A DNA stretch of 45,674 nucleotides, from contig LGRX02034760.1 in NCBI GenBank assembly GCA_001247695.2, positions 1 through 45,674 of the forward strand. The letters are read 5' to 3'. The first letter of the stretch is position 1. Every line of letters starts with the position of its first letter. Below are positions 21,778-30,836 of the stretch, in pieces. A program made the translations under genes and the position numbers. Source of the DNA: Cymbomonas tetramitiformis. Lineage: Eukaryota > Chlorophyta > Pyramimonadophyceae > Pyramimonadales > Pyramimonadaceae. The notes below the pieces were generated by a model that was not told the DNA's origin, made no database searches, and worked only from the letters and a program-made list of their open reading frames with translations.

Positions 21778-22961
21778 TGCCTAGCGGTGCCTCCCACCGC
21801 AGGACCAACAGTTGCCGTAGAACTGTTTGGAACCCGGGTGGAAGGTGACTCGGGACTTCTGCTTCTGCCCCTTGCCCTTCTTGCCCTTGCCTTTGCCTTT
21901 CCCCTTCCTGCGGATTCCCTGCGCGGCCAATTCCCCCCCTTCGGCAAGGGGGAGGCAGCAAAACGGAAATTCTTCCCCTTCCCCTTAAAGGGGTGAGAAG
22001 ACCGTCCAGGATAGTAAACATCACGCGGGCGGGTAGGGCGTAGGTCAGGGGCTCCCCTGGGGTCCAGACCGCCACGTTCACCGTGGCGGTGCCCTGCATC
22101 ATTGTAAAATGCGCTTGTTAGTTGCTTCGCTTTCCCTAGTGTGTTGTAGACCCGCTGAATCGCGAGTCCACAGCTCACCAGGGTCAGCTCTGCCTGTGTT
22201 TTGACCTTCTCAATCGCGTAGTCCTCGTGCACCTGTTTGTAGGTGACGGGACATGTGCGACGGAGGAACAAACGTACAGCATCTTCCCTCGAGATGTCGA
22301 GGCTGGAGTGTTGCCCCAAGTCCGTCGCAGCGTTACTGACAGCGTCAGTGAACGCTTTGATGAACTGTTTGGGGTTCACTCCTGCCGGGACCTCTACTGT
22401 CGGGGTAAAGATGAAGTCTGTCTTGTCGAAATCCTCGAGGTCAGGCATTACGTCCCTGACTAAGGCAGTTAAAATAACTTTGACGTCGTCAGGGAAGTAA
22501 CGGTGTGCTTCCCGCACTGAAGCGAGCGCTGGACCGCCACAGAGATACTCCAACAACAGTTTGTTTGCGTTGGGCATCACTGTGGCGGTGACGTCGTCCA
22601 GCCGGAAAGCATGTGCGAATAGGGTGTTAAACCGCGTGAGGCGCGAGGTGAGCTCTTCAACGAGGGAGTCAAGTAGTGAGCGAGCATTAGACTCGTCACC
22701 ACAAAACCTCCACTCGTCGATGGCATCCCCCTTGCCACACAGCTTAGATTTAATTCCCCTAACAAGCGCCTCGATCTTCTGGTGGTCATCCAGGAAAGCA
22801 GCCGACTCAGAATCAAATTTCTTTTCAGCCGCTGACTGTTGTGATGAAGCCGCTACCGGTGTGGGCACCAGTTGATCGAATTGCAATTGCCTCTTAGAGG
22901 CACCAGCCGGATGTGCTCTCAACCTCGCTGGCGCCATCAGTTGGTAAGGTGTAGAGGCCAT
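21778..22961 (-). pseudogene. copia Gag with zinc knuckle
   Basis: Starts MASTPYQLMAPARLRAHPAG and is largely helical, as in UBN2-type copia Gag. A basic Gly/Lys-rich stretch (KGKGKNFRF) follows. A run of seven C (21933-21939) marks a frame change. Beyond it another frame gives KSRVTFHPGSKQFYGNCWSC, the first half of a CCHC-like knuckle (CWSCGGRH...ADC). A TAG stop at 21781-21783 lies inside the knuckle, and the DNA transposon inserted right after it. The spacing between second Cys and His is one residue short of the classic knuckle. The product would be the nucleocapsid of virus-like particles; this copy is broken. Confidence 0.82.
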
Positions 22962-23438
22962 GCCGAAATTAACAGTCGCGGTGCTCGAGCGTTAGTCAAT
23001 AAAATCCAAGAATTCAAAATGTTCGGTGATCAAGGTTCTAAAAAATGCACAACAAAGTTCTCGCCAAGAGAAAACAAATTTACACTTGAACAATCTATAG
23101 AAAATAAGGGGAGGGGCTTCAAATGCGGGGTCAAAGGTTCAAATTTTACAGCCGCGAAAGAGAGTAGGGTAGAGGGTGGCGATCGTGTCGTGAGGCTTGA
23201 TGTTGACGCGCGTGCTGCTTCGGAGACTGCGGCTAGCTAGACCGGTCCATCTTAGTCCTAGGCAATTGTGCTCACGTACGGAAAATCATCCTCTCTCTCA
23301 CTCTACCCCTTTCGTGACTAGTGCGTCCTAGAACCTCATGCCCCGATCTTCAGCCCCGAGCCCCTATAAAAGCTTTAGCCAGCCATATATAATTGGCGGT
23401 TTTAAATAACCACCTTAGGCCGGTGGTGGGCGCAAACC
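22962..23438 (-). other. 5' leader of the copia element
   Basis: Lies between the 5' LTR and the gag start. The sequence after the LTR on the coding strand is GGTTTGCGCCCACCACC. It lacks the TGG start of a classic primer-binding site. A half-tRNA primer of the copia type is possible but not shown. Confidence 0.55.
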
Positions 23439-23732
23439 TGTGAAAACAAACACACAGTGAAGCACTACAAGACAAGGTGCTACGCTCGCATATGTCAACC
23501 GTGAAAACTGTGAAGCTATACACAAGATAATACGAAGTGTTATAGCTTCCGCCGAAAGAATGTGATGACAGCCCCTAAGGTGTCAGATGTGAAATGACAG
23601 ATGCTATGAACTCTCTGACTACCGAAGTCGATATCGGAGATGGCGCTGATGACAGTGAAGAAGTCATAGTAGTCGAACCGTATCGGTGATGACACAGATG
23701 ATGATGACACTGTCGGCGTGCCAAATCCAGCA
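23439..23732 (-). repeat. 5' LTR of the copia element
   Basis: 294 bp, two differences from the 3' LTR, with target duplication CAAGC on the outer side. The promoter is expected here on the minus strand, but no clear TATA box is seen. Confidence 0.95.
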
Positions 23733-23737
23733 CAAGC

Positions 23738-24399
23738 CGCTGAATAGGCTGTAACACTGACTTCTCCCAGTTAAGGAGGAAGCCCGCTGCGTCGAGGTCT
23801 GCTAAGACCGTAGCCTGCTGCAGAAGAAACACGGCTAGAGAACCAGCAATCGAAACACCGAACAATATGAAGTCATCGAGGTAGTGAATTAACTTCATTC
23901 CCTGCTGTCGCCATCTCTTGGCTAGTTCTCGACCGATACGAGTGAACACGTAGGGCGCACACGCTAACCCGAAAGGCGATACAGCGTAACAGTAGAACTT
24001 CCCCTGCCACTCAAAAGCTACGTACTGGTGGCTGTCGGGGTGCAATTCCACGTGGTGATACCCCGACGTGAAATCGAAGGACCACATATAGCCGTCCGGA
24101 TCAAGCAAGTCGCGAACCATAGCAAGACCCTCATACTTAAACTTCTGAACGAAAAGGTACGAATTGACATAGCGCCCATTCCAAATCAGGCGCTTCTTAG
24201 GCGGAATTCCCGGTCCTAAGTCACGGTATGCCACACTCAGCGGAGAAACCACCGTAGGGCGCGTGGGTACCTCGTATGCCGCGCCTGTGTCAACTAGGCT
24301 GGTTACAGCCTGAGTGACGAACTCCGCTTCACGAAAAGCAAGAGGTGAATTCGCGAACGCTCTAGCTGGAGGAGGCTCGTCAACCCAGGGAAGAGACAC
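23738..24399 (-). pseudogene. RT N-terminal half of PAT-like copy 1
   Basis: Continues from GVSLPW through KKRLIWNGRYVNSYL and FDFTSGYHHVELH to the RT active site IHYLDDFILFG. It is cut at QRL by the copia insertion. The rest of the gene is at 6441-7631. Upstream sequence to about 24550 stays similar to copy 2 (WSTFCNAIVLLWITFG in the same frame), but it has no ATG at the place where copy 2 starts. The codon at 24399 is GTG. Confidence 0.9.
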
Positions 24400-24745
24400 A
24401 CCAAAGGTAATCCATAGTAGAACTATAGCATTACAAAAAGTACTCCAGAACGAGAGTCTCTTTCGAAGGCGGCCTCGAGGGGAAGGGGCTTTGGGGGACC
24501 CCTCCTCGTACTCTCCGCGCGCATCCTCTCCTGCAGCCTCGATCTCTACACCTCAACCAGGAGGAGAGTCAAACATCACGCAGCAAACGTGCGTTCCGCT
24601 AAACAGCGGGATACTCGAACGAGCAAGGTACTCAAACGAGTACAACAACAACGAATACACCATCGAACGAATTTCAGGGCAATAGCACGCACGACCAACG
24701 ATCTCTGAAAAAATTAATAATAATTGTCCATCATTCTGTCGCTAC

Positions 24746-25594
24746 CTAGTTAGGTGGAGCCTGTGCTCCATATGGGCACTGACTGGACATATGTCCCGAA
24801 CGACCACAAGAGTAGCACGTTGGAGGGCCTTTGCCCTTCCCCTTACCGCCCTTAAAGGGGGTTTCATGTCTCGGATACCACTGCTGACTATACGATCCCT
24901 TGCCATAGCTTCTAGGCTTCCAGTTGTTACGGCTTTTCTTCGATCCAGCAGCGCGCTGCTCTGCGGCTTTCTTAGCCTTTTTGTACCGCTTTTCATCCTC
25001 TTCAGTGAGAGTCACCATTTCCTCTGAAAATTCTTTCGCAACATTCCAACCATCTTTGAAGGCTATGAAGGCTACCTGGGCGCGTTGTTCGCAGAGCTTC
25101 ATACCTTCCTCGAGTTGCGCCTTGGCCTTCTCGAGACTCTCCCTCACATCCTCCGCAATCGAATCCGGCACCGCCTGCGCCGCCTTCTCCACAGCGCGAG
25201 ACGAATTGAAGAAGATCTCGTCGGCCTTGTTGGCGAACTCCCACGTGCGCTTAGCTGCGTTGCGGTCGCTGCCATTCTTGTCCTTGAAATCGCATTTCGC
25301 ACCCGGCAGCTCGCGACGGGCGGGACCATGGGCTGAAAGGAGTTCATCCAACTTAGCGTGGACAGTAAGGTCGGCTGGTCCAGGGCCGTGGATATGAGCA
25401 GCATACTGAGCGCGGACTTGCCTACGCTCCTGCTCCGCCAGAAACAGGGAGAGCCTGTTGTTAAGAGATACCTCCTCGGGCGTGAAGTCGTCTGGCGAAG
25501 CGGAAGCTATCTTCTCGAGTAGGCTCTTGCCGGCTTCAGTCGCGCGAAGCTCCGCGATACGCTGGGTCAGGGCGTCGTCAGAGAGGGAGTCCAT
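24746..25594 (-). CDS. Gag of PAT-like copy 1
   Basis: 282 codons from MDSLSDDALTQRIAELRATE to a C-terminal CCHC zinc knuckle CYSCGRSGHMSSQC. The centre is helical and charged (MVTLTEEDEKRYKKAKKAAE), followed by a basic Gly/Lys-rich stretch (KGGKGKGKG). It is nearly identical to Gag of copy 2 (33023-33871). The frame is open upstream to 25717, but the Met at 25594 is shared by both copies and follows an AT-rich leader. The product would coat the element RNA. It is the only undamaged gene of this copy. Confidence 0.9.
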   Translation of the reverse strand: MDSLSDDALTQRIAELRATEAGKSLLEKIASASPDDFTPEEVSLNNRLSLFLAEQERRQVRAQYAAHIHGPGPADLTVHAKLDELLSAHGPARRELPGAKCDFKDKNGSDRNAAKRTWEFANKADEIFFNSSRAVEKAAQAVPDSIAEDVRESLEKAKAQLEEGMKLCEQRAQVAFIAFKDGWNVAKEFSEEMVTLTEEDEKRYKKAKKAAEQRAAGSKKSRNNWKPRSYGKGSYSQQWYPRHETPFKGGKGKGKGPPTCYSCGRSGHMSSQCPYGAQAPPN

Positions 25595-25691
25595 GCTGAA
25601 AAATATATAATGATAATGTAAGAAATAAAGAGAAGAAACTCTAATTTTCAATGCGATGTAACTCGAAAACGCGTATACCTGTAGGACAAAA

Positions 25692-25849
25692 CTTACGGGC
25701 AACAAACCAGAGGTCAAAGAGTGGAGCCGCCAACTCCGTTGGCGAGCCCTAAATGCTCCGCTCCCACTAACGTAGATAACCGAAGTTATCTACCGTTGAT
25801 GTGCCCCCTCCTACGTCGGCGGTGACCCCTCACCGTTAGATAACTTTCA
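25692..25849 (-). repeat. A1 split direct repeat, 5' end of PAT-like copy 1
   Basis: 158 bp matching A2 at 4587-4741 and 29230-29384, with a 3-bp insertion. Its outer edge at 25849 marks the 5' end of the element on the minus strand. Confidence 0.9.
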
Positions 25850-26268
25850 ATTTTCGACGTCAAACCACTGCACAGCCCACTGAACGAGGAGTTATGCGAC
25901 ACACATGCACTGCAGTACCCCCCTAGCTACCCTAGCTACCCTAGCTACCCAGTAATCACAGCTGTCAAGCAAGACTAGGATCTCGGAAGGGTATTTATGA
26001 CACACTGCAATCGGTACCTAAACCTGCAGTGTGCACCAAGATTCATGAACAATGAACCAATTCAGGCACTGCATGCCATCCAAGACTCTGAAATGTGAGC
26101 AATACCAAAACAATCAATCCATCACCAAAAACAAAGCAGAACTCAAGCATGGGAGGTGGGTGGGAAAACACCCTTCTTTGAAACCAAATCAAACTGCGGA
26201 GCCGAACTCTCACAGAGTTCGAAACCTTATACCACGTAGTGGTACCTTCTTTCCCGTCTGTCACGAGG
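25850..26268. other. intergenic with repeat fragments
   Basis: Positions 25851-25895 are the inverse of 4143-4187. A run of ccctagctac units follows (about 25920-25950), like that in the B repeats. No gene is seen. Confidence 0.6.
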
Positions 26269-26361
26269 TAGTTGTCAGGCACTGCCTGTCTTGACAATGC
26301 GCACGTTGGCGAACTTGTTCGCCGACGTGTCATTGTCAAGACAGGCAGTGCCTGACAACTA
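26269..26361. repeat. 93-bp palindrome
   Basis: tagttgtcaggcactgcctg and the following cttgacaatg are mirrored exactly at the right end (ending ggcagtgcctgacaacta). The central part, cgttggcgaa-cttg-ttcgccgacg, is also nearly self-complementary. The word ttgacaatg recurs twice downstream (about 26430-26460). It could be a foldback MITE or a single large cruciform. It lies beyond the stop of the UBA-like gene. Confidence 0.9.
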
Positions 26362-26615
26362 ACTTGTCTTGCGTTGATCCCCTACTAACCCAAAGATCGA
26401 AGGTGACTAAGGTGTCCACGAGCGCCGCTTGACAATGTTGAGCAGCGCTTGACAATGTTTGTGAGAGACGTTGCCCTTTATCGTCGTCCATTTAGTCAAA
26501 TTAATTTTGAACTCTACCGTCGATCCCCAGCCTGTTTTCCGCTTCTCGACTGCACTCGATCTGCGGAAGGTATAAATCGTTTGCGCAAGATGTACCTACA
26601 ATATAATCAAGTATT

Positions 26616-27236
26616 TCACGTTTCCCCATCCAAGGGGTCTGGGGGCAACCTTCTGATAAAATCTGCTGGGGCAAAAAGTTCTAAGGAGAAAGTCCTGACG
26701 TTGGTGCCTTCGGAATGCACAACTGCCACACGTCCCACGAGCAAGACTGACTCGCCTGCCCATGTCATATAACGCTGCATGTGATACTGGGTTGGGATAA
26801 CCACTGTTGTCCTAGGGTCGAAAGTCTCTCCGACTGAGCCGCCGTCATATGCACACTCGAACACCGTGAAATTGCCTGACTGTGAATATCCTTCACCACG
26901 GATCTCCAATATAGGCTTCGACTCTGGAGTCGGGACAGAATCGGACGAAGCAAAACGTAGAGAAGACCCTAACGAGCGTTTCCAAGAGCCAGAAAAATAC
27001 ATATCAACAGCCCGGTCCATGTCGAAGTGTGCACACTCCAAGATCTGCATAGCCAGACTAGGCGAGATGTGCGCCAGTTCAGAAAATTGTTCCACATGCT
27101 GAGCTTCTCGCTCGTGCTCCCAGTTTATCTCGCGCGTTGTGACTTGCCGCGACAGCATAAACCACACGAGTGTCGACAGAAAAATAGCAGGGATAAACGC
27201 GTAAAATAGCGTGGGCATCAACGATACTATAGCCAT
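26616..27236 (-). CDS. membrane-anchored UBA-like domain protein
   Basis: An intronless frame of 206 codons from ATG at 27236 (MAIVSLMPTLFYAFIPAIFL). Residues 9-30 form one strong transmembrane segment, and a charged helix follows. Residues about 52-84 (FSELAHISPSLAMQILECAH then MDRAVDMYFSG) fit the UBA/UBA-like pattern with a final Ala-Val-x-x-Tyr-Phe helix, as in TAP/FAF-type UBA domains that bind ubiquitin. The C-terminal 100 residues (SGNFTVFECAYDGGSVGE, VLLVGRVAVVHSEG) appear beta-rich and unassigned. The arrangement suggests a single-pass ER or other membrane protein with a cytosolic ubiquitin-binding part. Function is inferred from the domain only. Confidence 0.65.
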   Translation of the reverse strand: MAIVSLMPTLFYAFIPAIFLSTLVWFMLSRQVTTREINWEHEREAQHVEQFSELAHISPSLAMQILECAHFDMDRAVDMYFSGSWKRSLGSSLRFASSDSVPTPESKPILEIRGEGYSQSGNFTVFECAYDGGSVGETFDPRTTVVIPTQYHMQRYMTWAGESVLLVGRVAVVHSEGTNVRTFSLELFAPADFIRRLPPDPLDGET

Positions 27237-27715
27237 CCCACAGAACCCTGAAAGCCACAGTATGATAGGGTTCCTATCCCAGTGCTTGAAACCGTCCTGT
27301 AACTCAGAACCGGATTCGTAACCAGATTCGTAAGCGTATCTTTTGCTACAGAGCGCCTCTAGAGAAAAAAAGTAGATGGGCTGATAGGGCGTTCGATTTC
27401 GAATCGAATGAGCAACTGCGAAGTACTAAACGGGTAAGTGAAGTTGCGAGATCAATGTGCGCATAAAGCAGGGCGTCGTAGGGGGAACTGATCGCTACAG
27501 TCACAAATTTTAAGGCATTTCACTCATATGCACTGCACAGACCGGGCCAGACGTTCCACAAAATATTTGACTGTGATAATATGCCCCTTTTTGGCATCCC
27601 TGTGCTGCCGCTACTTCAAAATGCATGATTTTCAGGCCAGGAAATAGCCCAAAAGCGATCACTCAGAGACCCTCTCAGACCGCCCGCGGCACGGTTGCAT
27701 CTGGATCCGTCATTA
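27237..27715. other. intergenic, no gene seen
   Basis: This would hold the promoter of the UBA-like gene, which reads leftwards. No clear TATA box was found. Confidence 0.5.
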
Positions 27716-27719
27716 TTTC

Positions 27720-27990
27720 GTATGACCGTTTGTACAGTTTTCCCACCACTTAATTTTTACTCAGATTATTTCACTATACAGTCCTCCCACCACTGTATTT
27801 ATACTCGATACTGAATTTCACTATACAGTAGAATACTGAATTTCACTATAGTAGCATACTGAATTTCACTATAGGAATTACAAGAATTTCAGAACTTGTA
27901 TGCTACTGAATTTCACTATACAGTCTTCCCACCATTGAATTTATACCAAGATTATTTCACTTTTCCCCACCACCGATTTCATATGTAAGT
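27720..27990. repeat. AT-rich degenerate repeat (gaatttcactata)
   Basis: At least five copies of actgaatttcactata(cagt) alternate with tcccaccac(t/c)(g/t)aattt. Spacing is irregular, from about 20 to 60 bp. No gene. Confidence 0.75.
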
Positions 27991-28077
27991 TTCCATTTTA
28001 AGTTTTGAAGGTGATGGCCGATCGAACGTGATGACCGATTTTGAAAGAGCTGGCAGAGGATTTCGCGTCGCGCCATT

Positions 28078-28580
28078 GTTGTGTATAATTTCTGTTGCAG
28101 CCCACATCCACATCGGCGTCTTTGATGACAGTGTCACCAACTTTCATTTATATGTGAGCTTTGCGGCATTGCGGACTTCGCAATCTAAATATAGCATAGT
28201 GTGACAGGCTGACGACGTTTAGCGCCCGCAGAAGGATATGTATGTATGTATATGTATGTATGTATGTATAATTTTTGTTGCAGCCCATACAAGCGTTTTT
28301 TATGATGGTGTCACCAACTTTCATTCTGGGAGCTTTGCGGGCTTCGCAATGTAAATGGAATGCTAAAAGAATAGTGTGACTGACGCTGATCCCGCTTCCC
28401 ACAGATTTTATAATTCCTGTTTTAGCTCATACAGGCGTCTTTGATGACAGTGTCACTAACATTCATTCTGGGAGCTTTGCGGGCTTCACAATAATAGCAT
28501 AGTGTGACAGACGCCGTCTTGCGTCACGCCGAAGATTCCATATATAGGTGTACGATTCCTGTTGCAGCGAAGTTGTGAAT
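28078..28580. repeat. tandem repeat of about 120-180 bp, three copies plus a fragment
   Basis: Each unit holds gttgcagcccatacaggcgt, gatgacagtgtcaccaactt, ggagctttgcgggcttcgca and atagcatagtgtgacagacg. Copies start near 28080, 28265 and 28405, with a partial one at 28555. Copies differ by small indels. A (TATG)n microsatellite at about 28236-28271 separates the first two. Confidence 0.85.
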
Positions 28581-28696
28581 TGCCTTTTGTTTTATTAATC
28601 CTGAAGGCATTAACCTGTATTTTAATATTTCATATATGATGTTACATAATATCACGTCATCGTATTTCATTACGTGAAATCACGCCATCATCGAAA

Positions 28697-28759
28697 TTCG
28701 ATGCGCGCGCATATTCGACCATCCATTATTCAATGATCCCCACCTGTGTTATAAAGGTT
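28697..28759. repeat. 63-bp direct repeat, left of PAT-like copy 2
   Basis: Identical to 34005-34067. It contains gatgcgcgcgcatattcgac and ends cctgtgttataaaggtt. It abuts B2 of the element, sharing two bases. Confidence 0.95.
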
Positions 28760-29030
28760 ATCTAAGTTAGCTCCGCTCCGCTGAGCTACCCTAGCTGCCC
28801 CTAGCTACCCCTAGCTACTAAGACTACTGGAATGATAAGAGTTGAGAGTCCCAATAGGGAGTGTCCAGAGACACTGTCCCCCTTGCCTAAGGCCGAAGCC
28901 CTTCAGGCAGCAAGGTATTGCCTGTCCCGTGCCCGCCTAGAAGGGCACAGTCAGGGACCCCGATCTAACTCGGGAGCCTACACCTAACCCACACACTCAC
29001 AAGTGACGGGTAGGGAGCCCACTAGTCTGG
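28758..29030 (-). repeat. B2 split direct repeat, PAT-like copy 2
   Basis: 273 bp, differing from B1 (29386-29658) at very few positions (for example ctagctgccc versus ctagctaccc). Confidence 0.92.
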
Positions 29031-29229
29031 TGCCCGATTGTCAGTTATAATTAATAACTGACAATATAAAACACTGCAATGCAGGAATAGTACTATAACA
29101 AACAATGCACACACAAGTAAATATACAGGGAGAACCTTAACTACACCGAGTAAGTAAGAATGAGACATAACAACAATGCCAAAGAGCAACCTTGAAGGGA
29201 AGATATAATAATGGGAGGGAGGGATGGGA
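29031..29229 (-). repeat. U segment of PAT-like copy 2
   Basis: Homologous to 4388-4586. It contains the attgtcagttat / ataactgacaat hairpin near 29037-29065. Confidence 0.8.
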
Positions 29230-29384
29230 CTTACGGGCAACAAACCAGAGGTCAAAGAGTGGAGCCGCCAACTCCGTTGGCGAGCCCTAAATGCTCCGCT
29301 CCCACTAACGTAGATAACCGAAGTTATCTACCGTTGATGTGCCCCCTCCTACGTCGGTGACCCCTCACCGTTAGATAACTTTCA
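29230..29384 (-). repeat. A2 split direct repeat, PAT-like copy 2
   Basis: 155 bp, matching 4587-4741 and A1 at 25692-25849. Confidence 0.92.
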
Positions 29385-29385
29385 G

Positions 29386-29658
29386 TTATCTAAGTTAGCT
29401 CCGCTCCGCTGAGCTACCCTAGCTACCCCTAGCTACCCCTAGCTACTAAGACTACTGGAATGATAAGAGTTGAGAGTCCCAATAGGGAGTGTCCAGAGAC
29501 ACTGTCCCCCTTGCCTAAGGCCGAAGCCCTTCAGGCAGCAAGGTATTGCCTGTCCCGTGCCCGCCTAGAAGGGCACAGTCAGGGACCCCGATCTAACTCG
29601 GGAGCCTACACCTAACCCACACACTCACAAGTGACGGGTAGGGAGCCCACTAGTCTGG
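29386..29658 (-). repeat. B1 split direct repeat, PAT-like copy 2
   Basis: 273 bp, paired with B2 at 28758-29030. The YR-side hairpin ggccacaggc...gcctgtggcc lies next to it at 29722-29745. Confidence 0.92.
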
Positions 29659-29771
29659 AGCTACACAAGATCGGGTATGGATGCAACACCAAAATAATAA
29701 TTATTGTTAATAAATAACAGGGGCCACAGGCTCATGCCTGTGGCCGGCCCACTTGGGGCTTCAGGAACAGG

Positions 29772-30791
29772 CTAATTGCCTAGGCATCTAGTAACTGAGA
29801 GTCTAGTCTCGGTGTCATCCAGAATGTATCTGTGAGCACTGGTTGCCGTATGCCATGCGCCGTGTTGCTGGAACAGGCGGAAGTCCACCTGCTTGGCTGC
29901 AGTAGTAGCACCGCCGGATCTCAAGGACTGGGTGCCCCACCGAGTCTGCACCTCTGCTGCAGACAGGCCAGTGGTCCGCTGGAGAAATTTATGGACCACT
30001 GCACGGCACTGTGGATACTCCATATGGCGGCCGTTGAGCGGGGTTGTGTCAGGGTGGAACCTGGCCAGTCTGCCATCCCAGCCTTGAAACAGGTTGACCA
30101 TACCGGTGAAACCACCACGGCTAATCAGAGTCTCACACAAGTACACGGGGCAAGAAGGGCGGTGCTGCCCCCTAGCAATATACACCACATCTCCAAACCG
30201 GAACTGATCATTCTTCCTCTCAATCAACAGCATCTCCATATGAGTCTCATAGAACTTAACCAGAGGGACCCACACAAACTTCATGTCCTTATAGCGCAAG
30301 AACCCCGTCCACATAGTGGACACCATAGCCGCTGAGTTGAGAGCAATAAGAGAGGCAACAGTGGCATCCGGAACATACAGGAGGATACCCGACCGCAAGA
30401 CATCGCCCTCCAAGGGTTCCTTCTGGTTTACCAGCCTAAGACCGATACGTCGCTTAGCCGCCTCTCTGATCCCCTTAGCCAAAGGGTGCTTCGTGGGGAT
30501 CTCTGACACGGGAACCAGTGCAAGCTCGTGCAAGGTGAACAGGGCGCCCGAAGCCGACTTAACTGAGGCATATGACTTCGCATCCGAGGCCACCAACTGG
30601 AGAAACAGACACACCGTGATTGGCTCGGCAGGAACTGGCACCCGAGGTGGAGTGCGGGCGGCACAAAAAGCTCGGTACCGCCGTATGACGCTGAGATAGC
30701 TGCCGTCCCAAGTGCCAGGAGCTCTAGTAGAGACCATACCTGCCTTCATCGAGCGGAGGAGAGATTGCTCGAGGGGGTCTCGGGGACTCAC
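29772..30791 (-). CDS. tyrosine recombinase of PAT-like copy 2
   Basis: 339 codons, open throughout. The N-terminal SAM-like part (GTWDGSYLSVIRRYRAF) is followed by the catalytic part: Arg in GFLRYKDM (about 30290), QSLRSGGATT (about 29915), HGAWH (about 29860) and the nucleophile in HRYILDD (about 29825). Gln stands where HxxR has His, the same as in copy 1. It integrates the circular cDNA. The frame continues that of RT beyond a single TAA (30837-30839) with no further stop. The product may therefore arise by readthrough or reinitiation. The first codon of the frame as given is GTG (30791), and the first ATG is at 30749 (MKAGMVSTRAPG). Confidence 0.92.
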   Translation of the reverse strand: MSPRDPLEQSLLRSMKAGMVSTRAPGTWDGSYLSVIRRYRAFCAARTPPRVPVPAEPITVCLFLQLVASDAKSYASVKSASGALFTLHELALVPVSEIPTKHPLAKGIREAAKRRIGLRLVNQKEPLEGDVLRSGILLYVPDATVASLIALNSAAMVSTMWTGFLRYKDMKFVWVPLVKFYETHMEMLLIERKNDQFRFGDVVYIARGQHRPSCPVYLCETLISRGGFTGMVNLFQGWDGRLARFHPDTTPLNGRHMEYPQCRAVVHKFLQRTTGLSAAEVQTRWGTQSLRSGGATTAAKQVDFRLFQQHGAWHTATSAHRYILDDTETRLSVTRCLGN

Positions 30792-30836
30792 TTTTAGTTG
30801 GTCCCAAAGAGCCGTGGCCAGAGCTCCACCTGCACA

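Larger units (their letters stand above)
7632..23732 (-). mobile_element. Ty1/copia LTR retrotransposon, 16.1 kb with nested insertions
   Basis: Direct repeats of 294 bp (7632-7925 and 23439-23732) start TG and end CA. They differ at only two positions and are flanked by a perfect 5-bp duplication CAAGC (7627-7631 and 23733-23737). The minus-strand gene order gag, protease, integrase, RT, RNase H is the copia order. The internal region is enlarged by a 4.5-kb DNA transposon and two ~1-kb TIR elements. It also carries several frameshifts and a stop in the zinc knuckle, so it is not autonomous. The insertion site is the RT gene of a PAT-like element. Confidence 0.95.
4383..25849 (-). mobile_element. 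PAT-like (DIRS order) retrotransposon, copy 1, interrupted
   Basis: Minus-strand order is A1 repeat (25692-25849), gag, RT/RNase H, tyrosine recombinase, B1 (4743-5015), A2 (4587-4741) and U (4388-4586). Split direct repeats together with a tyrosine recombinase and no DDE integrase define PAT-like members of the DIRS order. A 16.1-kb copia element at 7632-23732 divides the RT gene. Removing it and one CAAGC copy reconnects the frame across QRLAFLGMGID, which matches copy 2 at 28758-34004. The terminal B2 repeat present in copy 2 is missing here, since only tctgg remains next to the left end. The element is dead through insertion, a 13-bp deletion in RT and a MITE in the recombinase. Confidence 0.9.

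Noticed and set aside
23575..23735. Extension of the RT frame through the LTR
   Set aside because: The C-terminal residues after QRL are translated LTR sequence. The same stretch occurs in the other LTR at 7632-7925.
28078..28580. CRISPR-like array
   Set aside because: Units are 120-180 bp, without short palindromic repeats and unique spacers, and the context is eukaryotic.
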